Positions 40,661 through 48,995 of a stretch of 64,000 nucleotides of DNA are shown one piece after another (within the stretch, counting starts at the first letter, position 1; each line of letters starts with the position of its first letter). The position numbers and the translations under genes are program-made. Origin of the DNA: MKSF01 sp037190225 (GTDB lineage: Bacteria > Bacteroidota > Bacteroidia > Chitinophagales > Chitinophagaceae). The stretch spans positions 1-64,000 of the forward strand of contig JBBCJL010000003.1 in the NCBI GenBank assembly GCA_037190225.1, written 5' to 3'. The notes beneath the pieces were generated by a model that was not told where the DNA came from, ran no database searches, and saw only the letters and a program-made list of their open reading frames with translations.

Positions 40661-43600
40661 GCTTATGTGCTATAAATTCTCTGAGGGGTAAAATTATATC
40701 TTTATAAAATGCTTCACTGTTCCAGCCGGCACTGCCCTCTTCCTGCGCTGTCTGCCGGTAGTACATATTCCAGTAAGGATCATCCACCTGCCGGATGATC
40801 TTTTCCTTATCCAGCGCTCCGGGGGATAAGGCCATATCCCCGGTCTCCGTGTCCGTAAGATACGGGTAGAACAGCACATCCATTTCCAGGGGATGCTCAC
40901 TGCCCGCAAGCCAGTACCGCAGCACGGCTTCCAGGTATTCCCGGGCCGCTGCAGGCGTGATGCCGGTCATATCTATCCTGGCCAGGGATTTTTCTTCATC
41001 CTTTTCCCTGTACTTCACAATGCAGACCGTATCTATGGCATCCAGCGCCCTCCCCGCAACCGCATCCAGGTAGCAGCCCACCAGGTGCTTATCGTAATTG
41101 GACGAAAAGACCACCCGGTACATCGTCCGTCCGAGGGTAAGCGTCTCGGTATGCAAGGTCGTTACGCCGGCCGCTATGCTCCAGCGGGTCCTGCTGAGCT
41201 CCCCGCCGGCTTCCGGTATCAGCGTTCCCAGCTTCTGCTCCATATCCGTCCAGTACCTGTCCACATAATACGCACCCACATTCTTAAGCGGCAGCAGCCC
41301 TTTCAGCTGGCCCTGCCGTACAAAGCCCTCCTTATCCTTTCCTTCAAAGACAGACTGGTATATTTCATGATGCAGCCGGAAGCGGGCCAGGCCATCCTCA
41401 CCTGTAAAAACGAACATCTCCTGGTCCTCTATGGCATCAGGTGCCTGCTCCAGTCGGATACCCAGCACCTGCCGGTAAAAATATTTCAAAGGGGAGCTGA
41501 CGAACTGCACCAATACAGCGAGGTTCAGCTCAGGCGGCGGCGCAGGTGCTTCACGTCCGGCCGGGGCCTGCGCTATTCTTTTGACCGCCGTGCCTGCCGG
41601 CTTATTATAATAATACAGGGCGGGAAACGCCGGGTCATTATAACGGGCGCTGAAGCTGTGCAGGGGATGCTGTATGCAAAGCGCCTCTTCCACGTTCACC
41701 CCGGCCGGTACCCGCTGCTGCAGGTACACCAGGAGATCATTGATCAGCACGGACGGATTCTTGAGCGTATTATCTTTGGGGGACCGTGCATTATAGCTGA
41801 TATAGAGCCGGCTCTGCGCGGACAGTACCGTTTCCAGGAACAGGTGCTTATCGCTGTCCTTCAGATTCCTGTCCCCCAGCTGGTGCCTGTCCTGCATCAG
41901 GTTAAAATTAAGCCGTTTTTCCTTCCTGGGGAACTTGTCGTCATCCATACCCAGCATCGCCACCACCTTAAAGGGGATGCTCCGCATCGGGACCACGGAA
42001 CAGAAGGTAATACCGCCGTTATAGAACAGCCCGGACCTTACGTCTCCCGACAGTTGCTGCACAAAGCTGCGCTGGAAAATATCGTATGCCAGCGGTTCCT
42101 GGAAGAACCGGGACGATTCGGCATATTCATTCATCAGGCTATGGAGATATTTCATATCCTCTCCCATTACCTCCTCATCCTGCCGCAGGAAGGCAGCCGT
42201 CACTCCTTTCACATACTCCAGCCATTCCGTCACTGTACGGGCCTTATAGCGCTGCTCCACGCTTTTCATCAGTTGCGTCACAAAACCGGAGAACAGTATC
42301 ACATCCTGCGCGGCCATGCCTTCCACGGCATCCATAGGATAAAAATCGCTACCGTCCTCCGTTAATACCAGGTCCTCTCCGCTCATACAGATGCCGTACA
42401 TCATTCTCCGCACCCCGTTCCACCAGCTCATCGTATAGGTCTGGTCCCCGGTCTGTCCCCGCCACCCGCTGCGGATATTCACCTCCTGCACTATCCTACG
42501 GATGAGGCCGATATCCCGGATGCCCGTTTTTTCCCTGATCGCCCTGAATTCCAGCAGGCCCAGCACCTGCTCTGCCGAGCAACTGTCCTCTTTCAGGCTC
42601 AGTATTTCCAGCAGCGCTCCCGGGAGCGTATCGCCTTCCGATACATAGGTGTCGGCGATCTTATACCGGAAAGGTACCGGCGCATTGGAGAATACACCTT
42701 CTATAAAAGCCGCATATATATTCACATCGCTGCACACCACCAATATATCCCTGGCACGGATATCCGGCTGCTCCTCTGTCACAAGTCGAATAAGATAATT
42801 ATATAGGCCCTCTACTTCCCGCTGAGGGGTATAATGCCGGTGTATCTGGATGGTGCCGTCCCTTAAAAAATCATAAGGGATCATATCCCTTTCCGCAAGG
42901 GTCATATTGTGAAATATCTCAAACTGGACCCTGGACAGCAGGGTCGTATTGGAAGGCTCGCTCACAGCCACCGGCTCGTAAGCATTGATCAGCTCTTCGT
43001 TCCGGAAGAGCAGGCGGATGGTCTGCTGTATCATCTTACCCCAGCTTACCAGCAGCTCATTACCGATCGTATAATGCTCATTGATCACATAGCCTTTGGC
43101 TTTCCACAAGGCAATATCCCTCTCACTGTTATCATCCCCCCAGTAAATGAACGGGGAAGGATTGATAAGGTAAAAGCAGATATCCATATATTTTGCAATC
43201 CGGTAAAAGACCTCCAGGTGATATTTGGTAAATACGGACAGTCCGAAAAGGTAGATGACAGGCAGCTGCTCCCGAAGCCGCTTATGCTTTTCAGGATCAT
43301 CTATATGCTGCAGGATATAGTTCCTGACATAATTGATATTATGGTATTCGGAGGATTCCTGCCGGTGACGGGCTTCTATCTTGCTCCACAGGTAAGCCTG
43401 CCAGTGCGGCGCGCTGTCCGGGCTCATAGCGCTCCATTCTTCTATGAACTCCTGCCGGTATATCTGGTACTGGTCGAAGAGGTCTGCTACCTTTTCCGCC
43501 AGCAGCAGGCGCTTCACGTCCGTATCATGCGTGGCATCCAGCAGATAATCCGCCTGCTCGGGGAAGCGCGTTTTAAATTCCTCCGTCCCAAGTATATTAT

Positions 43601-43880
43601 ACAGCATCCATACATAGCTCTGCCGGTTCAGCGTCACCTGGTAGGCGCCCCCCAGCGCCAGATAGACCACGAAGAGAATATCATTGGGCCTGGAGAACCT
43701 GATATTGGAAGCAATGCCCCATGCGGCGGCCAGCTGGTGCTTCAACCAGATATTCATCCCTTCCGTCTGGGACACAATATGATAAGGCTGGAATACCGGG
43801 GGCACCCGGGACTGCATCCCTGAGCGTAGCTGCCGGAACAGACCATCCAACTGGTTAGATACATACAACTGAATAGGCAT
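40647..43880 (-). CDS. recC: Exodeoxyribonuclease V subunit RecC-like
   Basis: A 1077-residue protein of the RecC family, part of the RecBCD helicase-nuclease that repairs double-strand breaks. The start 'MPIQLYVSNQLDGLFRQLRS' corresponds to the RecC N-terminus ('vy.SNrld.L'), 'RPNDILFVVYLALGG' and the later 'RDILVVCSDVNIYAAFIEGV' match the inactive helicase-like domains, and 'RSIPFKVVAMLGMDDDKFPR' is the characteristic RecC/AddB 'p..vv.llGmdd..fPr' motif. RecB and RecD genes are not in this window. The downstream tadA start overlaps its 3' end. Confidence 0.9.
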   Translation of the reverse strand: MPIQLYVSNQLDGLFRQLRSGMQSRVPPVFQPYHIVSQTEGMNIWLKHQLAAAWGIASNIRFSRPNDILFVVYLALGGAYQVTLNRQSYVWMLYNILGTEEFKTRFPEQADYLLDATHDTDVKRLLLAEKVADLFDQYQIYRQEFIEEWSAMSPDSAPHWQAYLWSKIEARHRQESSEYHNINYVRNYILQHIDDPEKHKRLREQLPVIYLFGLSVFTKYHLEVFYRIAKYMDICFYLINPSPFIYWGDDNSERDIALWKAKGYVINEHYTIGNELLVSWGKMIQQTIRLLFRNEELINAYEPVAVSEPSNTTLLSRVQFEIFHNMTLAERDMIPYDFLRDGTIQIHRHYTPQREVEGLYNYLIRLVTEEQPDIRARDILVVCSDVNIYAAFIEGVFSNAPVPFRYKIADTYVSEGDTLPGALLEILSLKEDSCSAEQVLGLLEFRAIREKTGIRDIGLIRRIVQEVNIRSGWRGQTGDQTYTMSWWNGVRRMMYGICMSGEDLVLTEDGSDFYPMDAVEGMAAQDVILFSGFVTQLMKSVEQRYKARTVTEWLEYVKGVTAAFLRQDEEVMGEDMKYLHSLMNEYAESSRFFQEPLAYDIFQRSFVQQLSGDVRSGLFYNGGITFCSVVPMRSIPFKVVAMLGMDDDKFPRKEKRLNFNLMQDRHQLGDRNLKDSDKHLFLETVLSAQSRLYISYNARSPKDNTLKNPSVLINDLLVYLQQRVPAGVNVEEALCIQHPLHSFSARYNDPAFPALYYYNKPAGTAVKRIAQAPAGREAPAPPPELNLAVLVQFVSSPLKYFYRQVLGIRLEQAPDAIEDQEMFVFTGEDGLARFRLHHEIYQSVFEGKDKEGFVRQGQLKGLLPLKNVGAYYVDRYWTDMEQKLGTLIPEAGGELSRTRWSIAAGVTTLHTETLTLGRTMYRVVFSSNYDKHLVGCYLDAVAGRALDAIDTVCIVKYREKDEEKSLARIDMTGITPAAAREYLEAVLRYWLAGSEHPLEMDVLFYPYLTDTETGDMALSPGALDKEKIIRQVDDPYWNMYYRQTAQEEGSAGWNSEAFYKDIILPLREFIAHKHDTE

Positions 43881-44006
43881 AGGATATTTACTGAGCTCTG
43901 TATATATAAAAGACCATAAAAATAATAAATCTTCGGAAGGTAAACCAACGAAACTGCCCGCGGCATTTCCGGGACCAGGTCCTGGAAAGCATTTCCGGTC
44001 CGGTTT

Positions 44007-44615
44007 CTATATACCTGTCCCCTGCTTTCGGGCCTGCAGCATCTTCCGCCATTCAAAATAGCTGACAGCAGCCACGCCAAACAGGAACGTTGTCAGGGCG
44101 GCATAGAGATACAATGCTTTGTGGATCTGCAGCGGAACGGCAATGAAATTACTGATATTCAGCAGGATCCAGTTCTCTACCTTCCTTTTGGCCATCAGCC
44201 ACATCCCTGCCCAGGCAAAAGCCGCGACCGTGGCGTCCCAGAACACGTCCGGGCTGTCCGTGTACGTGCTGATGACCGTATAGAGGACGATGAAGGCCGC
44301 TACCACAATCCCCCCGGCTCCTGCAAGCTCCTTCCCGGTAGCCGATGTAATCGGTACCGGCCGGTCGTTTTTCCTTTTGAACTGCCAGATATAGAGACCG
44401 TACACGCTCATGACCAGGTAGTAAAGATTGAGGTAAGCTTCCGCGTAAAGGGATGCCCCGTAAAAAATATAAATGGTCACGGCGACCCCTATGATCCCGA
44501 AGATGTAATTGACAGGGTTGTTCTTCCTGGCATATAATACCTGCAGTGCGCTGAAAAAGACACCGGCTATCTCCAGCCAGGGCCACGTTGCTATTCTTTC
44601 CCACAGGTGATGCAT
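44007..44615 (-). CDS. pnuC: Nicotinamide mononucleotide/riboside transporter PnuC
   Basis: A 202-residue inner-membrane protein of the PnuC family, which takes up nicotinamide riboside for NAD synthesis. It has about seven hydrophobic helices; family phrases are 'PWLEIAGVFFSALQVLYARK', 'GASLYAEAYLNLYYLVMSVY', 'YGLYIW' and 'WILLNISNFIAVPLQIHKAL'. The 'NxxxxP' and 'YLxxS/YG.Y.W' residues of the substrate site are in place. It lies between recC and nth on the same strand with small gaps. Specificity (riboside versus other vitamins) cannot be read with certainty because Pnu homologues also carry riboflavin and thiamine. Confidence 0.88.
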   Translation of the reverse strand: MHHLWERIATWPWLEIAGVFFSALQVLYARKNNPVNYIFGIIGVAVTIYIFYGASLYAEAYLNLYYLVMSVYGLYIWQFKRKNDRPVPITSATGKELAGAGGIVVAAFIVLYTVISTYTDSPDVFWDATVAAFAWAGMWLMAKRKVENWILLNISNFIAVPLQIHKALYLYAALTTFLFGVAAVSYFEWRKMLQARKQGTGI

Positions 44616-44650
44616 ACAGTAGTTTTAAGATGATTATTTCAAGGAAGCCG

Positions 44651-45301
44651 TCAGGAAGCGATTTTATTTTTCCGGTAATACCTGCAGGCGGCGGTAAGGG
44701 GGCATACCTGGCACTTCGGCGTACGGGCCAGGCAGGTATACCTGCCATGCAGGATGAGCCAGTGATGCGCTTTATGTATCAGCTCTTTCGGAAAATGGGT
44801 AATGAGTATTTTCTCGACCTTGACCGGCGTATTGGCCGTCAGTGGCACCAGGCCGATCCTCCTGCTGACCCTGAATACATGGGTATCCACTGCCATATTG
44901 GGCTGGTTGTCCAGAACGGAAGTGATCACATTGGCGGTCTTCCGCCCTACGCCCGGCAGCCTGATCAATGCTTCCACCGTCATAGGGACCCGGCCTTCAA
45001 AATCCCGCACCAGCATCGTGCCCAGTCCCACCAGGTGCCTGGCCTTGTTATTGGGATAGCTGATACTTTTGATATATTCAAATACTTCCGCCACCTCAGC
45101 ATCCGCCAGCTTTTCGGGCGTCGGGAACTGCTTGAACAGCTCCGGCGTCACCATATTCACCCGCTTGTCGGTACACTGGGCCGAAAGCACAACGGCTATC
45201 AGTAACTGAAAGGGATTATCATACATCAATTCGGTTTCCGGCTCCGGCAGGTGCTCGGAAAAATAACTGATCACATATTGATAGCGTTCTTTGAGCGTCA
45301 T
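44651..45301 (-). CDS. nth: Endonuclease III
   Basis: A 216-residue DNA glycosylase/AP lyase that removes oxidised pyrimidines. ATG 45301 is chosen (an upstream in-frame start at 45370 would add 23 residues unlike the family). The helix-hairpin-helix 'LPGVGRKTANVITSVL' includes the catalytic Lys (K121), 'MAVDTHVFRVSRRIG' the catalytic Asp (D139), and the C-terminal [4Fe-4S] cysteines C190-x6-C197-x2-C200-x5-C206 ('CLARTPKCQVCPLTAAC') are intact. Neighbouring recC is also a repair gene, but there is no sign of a shared regulator. Confidence 0.96.
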   Translation of the reverse strand: MTLKERYQYVISYFSEHLPEPETELMYDNPFQLLIAVVLSAQCTDKRVNMVTPELFKQFPTPEKLADAEVAEVFEYIKSISYPNNKARHLVGLGTMLVRDFEGRVPMTVEALIRLPGVGRKTANVITSVLDNQPNMAVDTHVFRVSRRIGLVPLTANTPVKVEKILITHFPKELIHKAHHWLILHGRYTCLARTPKCQVCPLTAACRYYRKNKIAS

Positions 45302-45422
45302 TAAAGCACAGTAGTTTTTAGGAATTAGCTTATAAAGCTGCAAGATAACGGAAAAACGCCGGACTGCCACGCGCCGCAGCTACAGCCCGGGCATGTAGGC
45401 GATAGCCTGGTTGGTGCCGGGT

Positions 45423-45447
45423 CGTTGGTGAAGCAACCAGCAACGGA
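45423..45447 (-). repeat. Degenerate hairpin repeat element, copy 5
   Basis: The minus strand reads TCCGTTGCTGGTTGCTTCACC then AACG, related to copies 1-4 (TCC.TTGTTGGT.TTCTTCACCAAC) and self-complementary (CGTTG/CAACG). Confidence 0.4.
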
Positions 45448-45463
45448 ACATCGAAAAAGCAAA

Positions 45464-45494
45464 GGAGGCTGCTCGCTTTTCAGGGGCAGCCTCC
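45464..45494 (-). terminator. Terminator of the TraB/GumN gene
   Basis: GGAGGCTGC (45464-45472)/GCAGCCTCC (45486-45494). On the minus strand it is followed by TTTGCTTTTTC. Confidence 0.8.
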
Positions 45495-45519
45495 AAGGAT
45501 TGATACCGGCAAAAGTACT

Positions 45520-46452
45520 TTACAATACCGGCTCCACCGTGTACCCCAACTGGTGCAGCAGCTGCAGCACGCCTTGAGGACCCACCAGGTGCGCGATACC
45601 CACCGCAAAAAAGGTAGGCTGCTCCTTCATCAGGACTTCCATCTGTGGAATCCAGGCCTGGTTACGGTCATCTGTCAGCGCCGGGCGCGCCGCTTCGCTG
45701 ATATGGTCCGGATTCATGAAATATTGCTCCAGCCCGGCCAGGTCTTCGGTCACATAGTACTGCATAAGCTGCTCTATTTCCTGTGTCATCAGCCTGCCGA
45801 TGCTGTCCCTGCTGTTATCATTCAGGTATAATTTTATCCTGTCCAGCTCTTCACCTTCGGTCATCTTTTCCAGCACAGCCACCTGCTGGGCAGCGGTTTC
45901 CAGGCTATGCACCTTTTTACCGTCCTTTTTAGCCATATTGATGATATCCATATCATAGGACTGGGTATTGGGACAGGAAAACGACTGCAGCGCAAATATG
46001 GAAGAGAGTATGCCCGGTGACAAGCCCTCCAGCGCCTTCAGCGAAACTCCCATCTTTTCCTGCACCAGCGTATCCAGGTGACGGTATTCCTCCGGTGTAA
46101 AATAAGTGGACAGGCCTTTTCCTTCCGGTGCTTTCATGCCCTTGAAGATCTCCATCTGCACCGCAGGATCGGTTATATCCAGCTCTACGCATACCTGCCG
46201 GGTCTGGCCGTAAGCTTTTTCCAGCCGGGAAGACCAGTCATACTTTTCCGTACAGATCAGGTGGATGGTCCCCATCACGTAGGAAGGACTTTTCAGTCCC
46301 TTCCCTGATACCTTCCATATGTTGGCATTACGGATCTGGAAAGGCGCCTGCCCGGAGGCAGCGGCCTGTCTTTTTCGCTGCTGCGCCACAGCGGGCAGCG
46401 ACACGATCCCGAAGCTCAGCAGGAGCGCAAGCGCAATAATTCTCTTCATCAT
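45520..46452 (-). CDS. TraB/GumN family protein
   Basis: A 310-residue exported protein with a signal peptide (MMKRIIALALLLSFGIVSLP then AVAQ) and the TraB/GumN (PrgY) fold: 'IWKVSGKGLKSPSYVMGTIH', with the conserved GTIH, 'STYFTPEEYRHLDTLVQEKM', 'LSPGILSSIFALQSFSCP', and near the C-terminus 'PTFFAVGIAHLVGPQGVLQL' with the second conserved His. The family is Tiki-like and proposed to be metalloproteases or haem-binding; activity in bacteria is not settled. It starts four bases after the end of the methyltransferase gene, so the two are coexpressed. Confidence 0.9.
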   Translation of the reverse strand: MMKRIIALALLLSFGIVSLPAVAQQRKRQAAASGQAPFQIRNANIWKVSGKGLKSPSYVMGTIHLICTEKYDWSSRLEKAYGQTRQVCVELDITDPAVQMEIFKGMKAPEGKGLSTYFTPEEYRHLDTLVQEKMGVSLKALEGLSPGILSSIFALQSFSCPNTQSYDMDIINMAKKDGKKVHSLETAAQQVAVLEKMTEGEELDRIKLYLNDNSRDSIGRLMTQEIEQLMQYYVTEDLAGLEQYFMNPDHISEAARPALTDDRNQAWIPQMEVLMKEQPTFFAVGIAHLVGPQGVLQLLHQLGYTVEPVL

Positions 46453-46456
46453 TTCT

Positions 46457-47551
46457 TTATTTCTTTTTTAATTCCAGGATCGTATGGCTCAGGCCTACTC
46501 CGTCCTTTATATGCACCACTTCAAACCCGGCCTGTGCTATAAGGTCCGAAAATACCCTGCTGTCATACATCTGGCTGTTCCCGTTCGCCATAGTGGTAAA
46601 ATACAGGGAGGTCATCTGGAGCGTGAAAGCAGAGGTGACAAAGCGCTGCCTGTCCCAGAAGGTCTCATTGATAAATATACGGGTATGATCTCCCGCTACT
46701 TCATGGCATTTTTTGAGTATGGTTACAATTTCGGCATCCGAGAAGCAATCCAGGAACTGGCTCATCCAGATCACATCGTAGCCTTCCGGCAGCAGGTTTT
46801 CTTCCTCCAGGATATCCTGCGGGTAATACTGCACCCGGCCTTCAAAGCCTGCCTTATTGATATTTTCACGCGCCATCCCGATCTGGCCGGGGAGGTCCGC
46901 GATGCCCATTTCAACATCCGGGTCATATTCCAGGCATTTAAGCGTCCATTTCCCGGTGTTGCCGCCTATATCCAGCACCCTGGCAGGACGGGATTCAAAG
47001 ATAACGGGGAGCGCCACAGGAAATACGATGTCCGAGTAAAAGTGATCAAAGTTCAGCCAGCTTTCCAATGCCCGAGGGGGAAACTGCGACAGGCCCTGGT
47101 AAATGGTCGGCCATTCGCCGATGCTCTTCAGCCCTTCCGGCCGGGATGTCCTGATGGATCCTTCCAGCTCCCCTGCACCGCCGGCGCAGACGTCCCTCAT
47201 GAATTCAAAATTCACCCGGGTCATTTCATTATTCAATAATATATGGCCTGTTTTGGCAAGGAAATAACGGTCCTCTTTCCGGTACAAAAGGCCTATGCCC
47301 AGCCCGGCCTCCATCAGTATCCTGACACCATAATAGGACATATCCACCTGTGCGGCTACCTGCCTGATGGTCATACCCTCCTGCCTGCCTGCTTCCACCA
47401 GCTTCAATATCCCCTGGTCCACCAGCAGCCTGCTGGCCTCCCATACATAGGGAGCGAAGGCTATGAGCTGCGCCCTGTCCAGCGCGTCTATCACCTTTAT
47501 ATCATCCCGGTCAAACAATGTACCGCTATTTTTTTGTTCTGTCTGTTGCAT
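46457..47551 (-). CDS. SAM-dependent O-methyltransferase (AOMT family)
   Basis: A 364-residue class I methyltransferase of the acetylserotonin/caffeate O-methyltransferase type. ATG 47551 (MQQTEQKNSG) is chosen; the longer frame would need a TTG at 47581. The N-terminal winged-helix dimerisation domain ('VWEASRLLVDQGILKLVEAG' and 'MTIRQVAAQVDMSYYGVRIL') is followed by the SAM-binding motif 'ARVLDIGGNTGKWTLKCLEY', acidic 'MGIADLPGQI' and 'YDVIWMSQFLDCFSDAEIV'. The acceptor is unknown; in Bacteroidota similar proteins accompany pigment or polyketide genes, but none are here. A -7 box TATTTTTG lies 28 bases upstream. Confidence 0.87.
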   Translation of the reverse strand: MQQTEQKNSGTLFDRDDIKVIDALDRAQLIAFAPYVWEASRLLVDQGILKLVEAGRQEGMTIRQVAAQVDMSYYGVRILMEAGLGIGLLYRKEDRYFLAKTGHILLNNEMTRVNFEFMRDVCAGGAGELEGSIRTSRPEGLKSIGEWPTIYQGLSQFPPRALESWLNFDHFYSDIVFPVALPVIFESRPARVLDIGGNTGKWTLKCLEYDPDVEMGIADLPGQIGMARENINKAGFEGRVQYYPQDILEEENLLPEGYDVIWMSQFLDCFSDAEIVTILKKCHEVAGDHTRIFINETFWDRQRFVTSAFTLQMTSLYFTTMANGNSQMYDSRVFSDLIAQAGFEVVHIKDGVGLSHTILELKKK

Positions 47552-47578
47552 GCTTGGTCTTAAGTGTAAAAACAGCAC

Positions 47579-47586
47579 CAAAAATA
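47579..47586 (-). promoter_or_regulatory. -7 box TATTTTTG for the O-methyltransferase gene
   Basis: The minus strand reads TATTTTTG, 27 bases upstream of the chosen ATG at 47551; it overlaps the alternative TTG start, supporting the shorter start. Confidence 0.5.
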
Positions 47587-47684
47587 CTATAATAAGTCAG
47601 AAAATATGTTCCGGGCCGTAAAAAAGCAGCGCGCCGGCCGTTTAGAAAAAAAACATAATATTTCCGATGTAAAGAGTTATTATT

Positions 47685-47692
47685 TACATTTG
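47685..47692 (+). promoter_or_regulatory. -7 box TACATTTG for efp
   Basis: Exact TAnnTTTG match, 38 bases upstream of the efp ATG. Confidence 0.5.
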
Positions 47693-47730
47693 CACCTTAA
47701 ACTATTTAAAAATTATTCAAAAAAATTGAT

Positions 47731-48297
47731 ATGGCAACTACAGCAGATATTCGTAACGGAATGATTCTGAAGCTTGATGGAGCTTTATACAGCGTAGTAG
47801 AGTTCGGACAAAATAAAACTGCCCGTTCTGCGGCAAAGGTGTGGGCAAAGCTGAAAGGTGTAGATAACAACAGGAGCATAGAACATACATGGAATTCAGG
47901 AGATACCCTCTTCCCGGTAAGAGTGGAAAAAAGGAACTATCAGTTTTTATATAAGGATGAGAACGGTTTTAACCTGATGGATACCGAAACATTCGAACAG
48001 ATCACGGTACAGGAAAACCTGATAGATAAGCCGGGACTTTACAAGGATGGCCAGGATTGCTTCGTTATGGTCAATACCGAGACGGAACTGCCCATGAGCG
48101 TGGAGCTGCCCGCATCTGTTGTATTGAGGGTCACTTATACAGAACCCGGCCTGAGAGGTGATACCGCTACCAGGACGCTGAAGCCGGCGACACTGGAAAC
48201 CGGCGCCAGCATCAATGTTCCGCTGTTCGTGGATACGGATGAGCTGATCAAGATCAATACCTCGACCGGTGAATATATGGAAAGAGTCAAAGGATAA
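47731..48297 (+). CDS. efp: Elongation factor P
   Basis: A 188-residue EF-P, which relieves ribosomes stalled on polyproline stretches. Three beta-barrel domains are present in order: KOW-like N-terminus ('IRNGMILKLDGALYSVVEFG'), OB domain ('VELPASVVLRVTYTEPGLRG') and C-terminal 'TLETGASINVPLFVDTDELI'. The modified-loop residue at the tip of domain I reads N-K-T-A-R32-S-A-A-K, so arginine rather than lysine occupies the E. coli K34 position, as in many Bacteroidota. It heads an efp-accB-accC group, an arrangement also found in other bacteria. Confidence 0.96.
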   Translation: MATTADIRNGMILKLDGALYSVVEFGQNKTARSAAKVWAKLKGVDNNRSIEHTWNSGDTLFPVRVEKRNYQFLYKDENGFNLMDTETFEQITVQENLIDKPGLYKDGQDCFVMVNTETELPMSVELPASVVLRVTYTEPGLRGDTATRTLKPATLETGASINVPLFVDTDELIKINTSTGEYMERVKG

Positions 48298-48356
48298 AAC
48301 GATCCCTTGCTACCTTTATTGTACCATCAACCAAATTATTTTTTAAAAAACTCAAT

Positions 48357-48845
48357 ATGGAATTTAAACAGATTCAGGAATTACTGAAAGCAGTAAACAA
48401 GTCGAATATCAGCGTATTAAAAATAAAGGACGGTGATTTTGAGATCACTATCAAGCAGCAAAGTGCCGAAACGGAAGCCCAGGTCATCGCGGCCCCCATC
48501 TACCAGGCTCAGCCGGTACAGATAGCCCAGCCTGCTGCTCCTGCTCCGGTACAGGCGGCACCTGCCGCTCCGGCTGCAAGCGCTCCTGCAGCGGACAGCA
48601 GCAATGCCATCACTGTAAAATCCCCGATGATCGGCACTTTCTACAGGGCATCCGGACCTGACAAGGCTCCTTTTGTATCCGTAGGCGATGAGATCAAGGT
48701 AGGACAGGTGCTGTGCATAGTTGAAGCGATGAAATTATTCAATGAAATAGAAAGTGAGGTAAGCGGCCGCATCGTTAAGGTACTGATCGATGATGCCTCT
48801 CCTGTGGAATACGACCAGCCTTTATTCCTGGTAGAGCCGGTTTAA
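48357..48845 (+). CDS. accB: Acetyl-CoA carboxylase biotin carboxyl carrier protein
   Basis: A 162-residue BCCP, the biotin-bearing subunit of acetyl-CoA carboxylase. The N-terminal oligomerisation part ('FKQIQELLKAVNKSNISVLK') is followed by an Ala/Pro-rich flexible linker (about residues 45-82) and the biotinyl domain with the 'VEAMKLFNEIESEVSG' site, in which the Lys of AMKL is biotinylated. 'KSPMIGTFYRASGPDKAPFV' begins the domain. It is 59 bases behind efp and 150 bases ahead of accC, with a hairpin in the second gap. Confidence 0.96.
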   Translation: MEFKQIQELLKAVNKSNISVLKIKDGDFEITIKQQSAETEAQVIAAPIYQAQPVQIAQPAAPAPVQAAPAAPAASAPAADSSNAITVKSPMIGTFYRASGPDKAPFVSVGDEIKVGQVLCIVEAMKLFNEIESEVSGRIVKVLIDDASPVEYDQPLFLVEPV

Positions 48846-48869
48846 TAACAGGACAGCACAAAGATATCC

Positions 48870-48908
48870 GCGACTTGTAAATGGAGAACCTGCTCTTTTA
48901 CAAGTCGC
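48870..48908 (+). terminator. Hairpin in the accB-accC gap, possible attenuator or partial terminator
   Basis: GCGACTTGTAAA (48870-48881)/TTTACAAGTCGC (48897-48908): perfect 12-bp stem, 15-base loop, then CTGTTTTC. The weak T tract fits partial read-through into accC. Confidence 0.6.
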
Positions 48909-48995
48909 CTGTTTTCATAAATAACTTATCAGAGCGCCGTACCGTCATCCCAGGGTACCGCTTCAAGTATTTACAGCATTTTATTATATACCTGT

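Noticed and set aside
43754..44080. 108-residue minus frame between recC and pnuC
   Set aside because: Out of frame with both genes and overlapping them; shadow.
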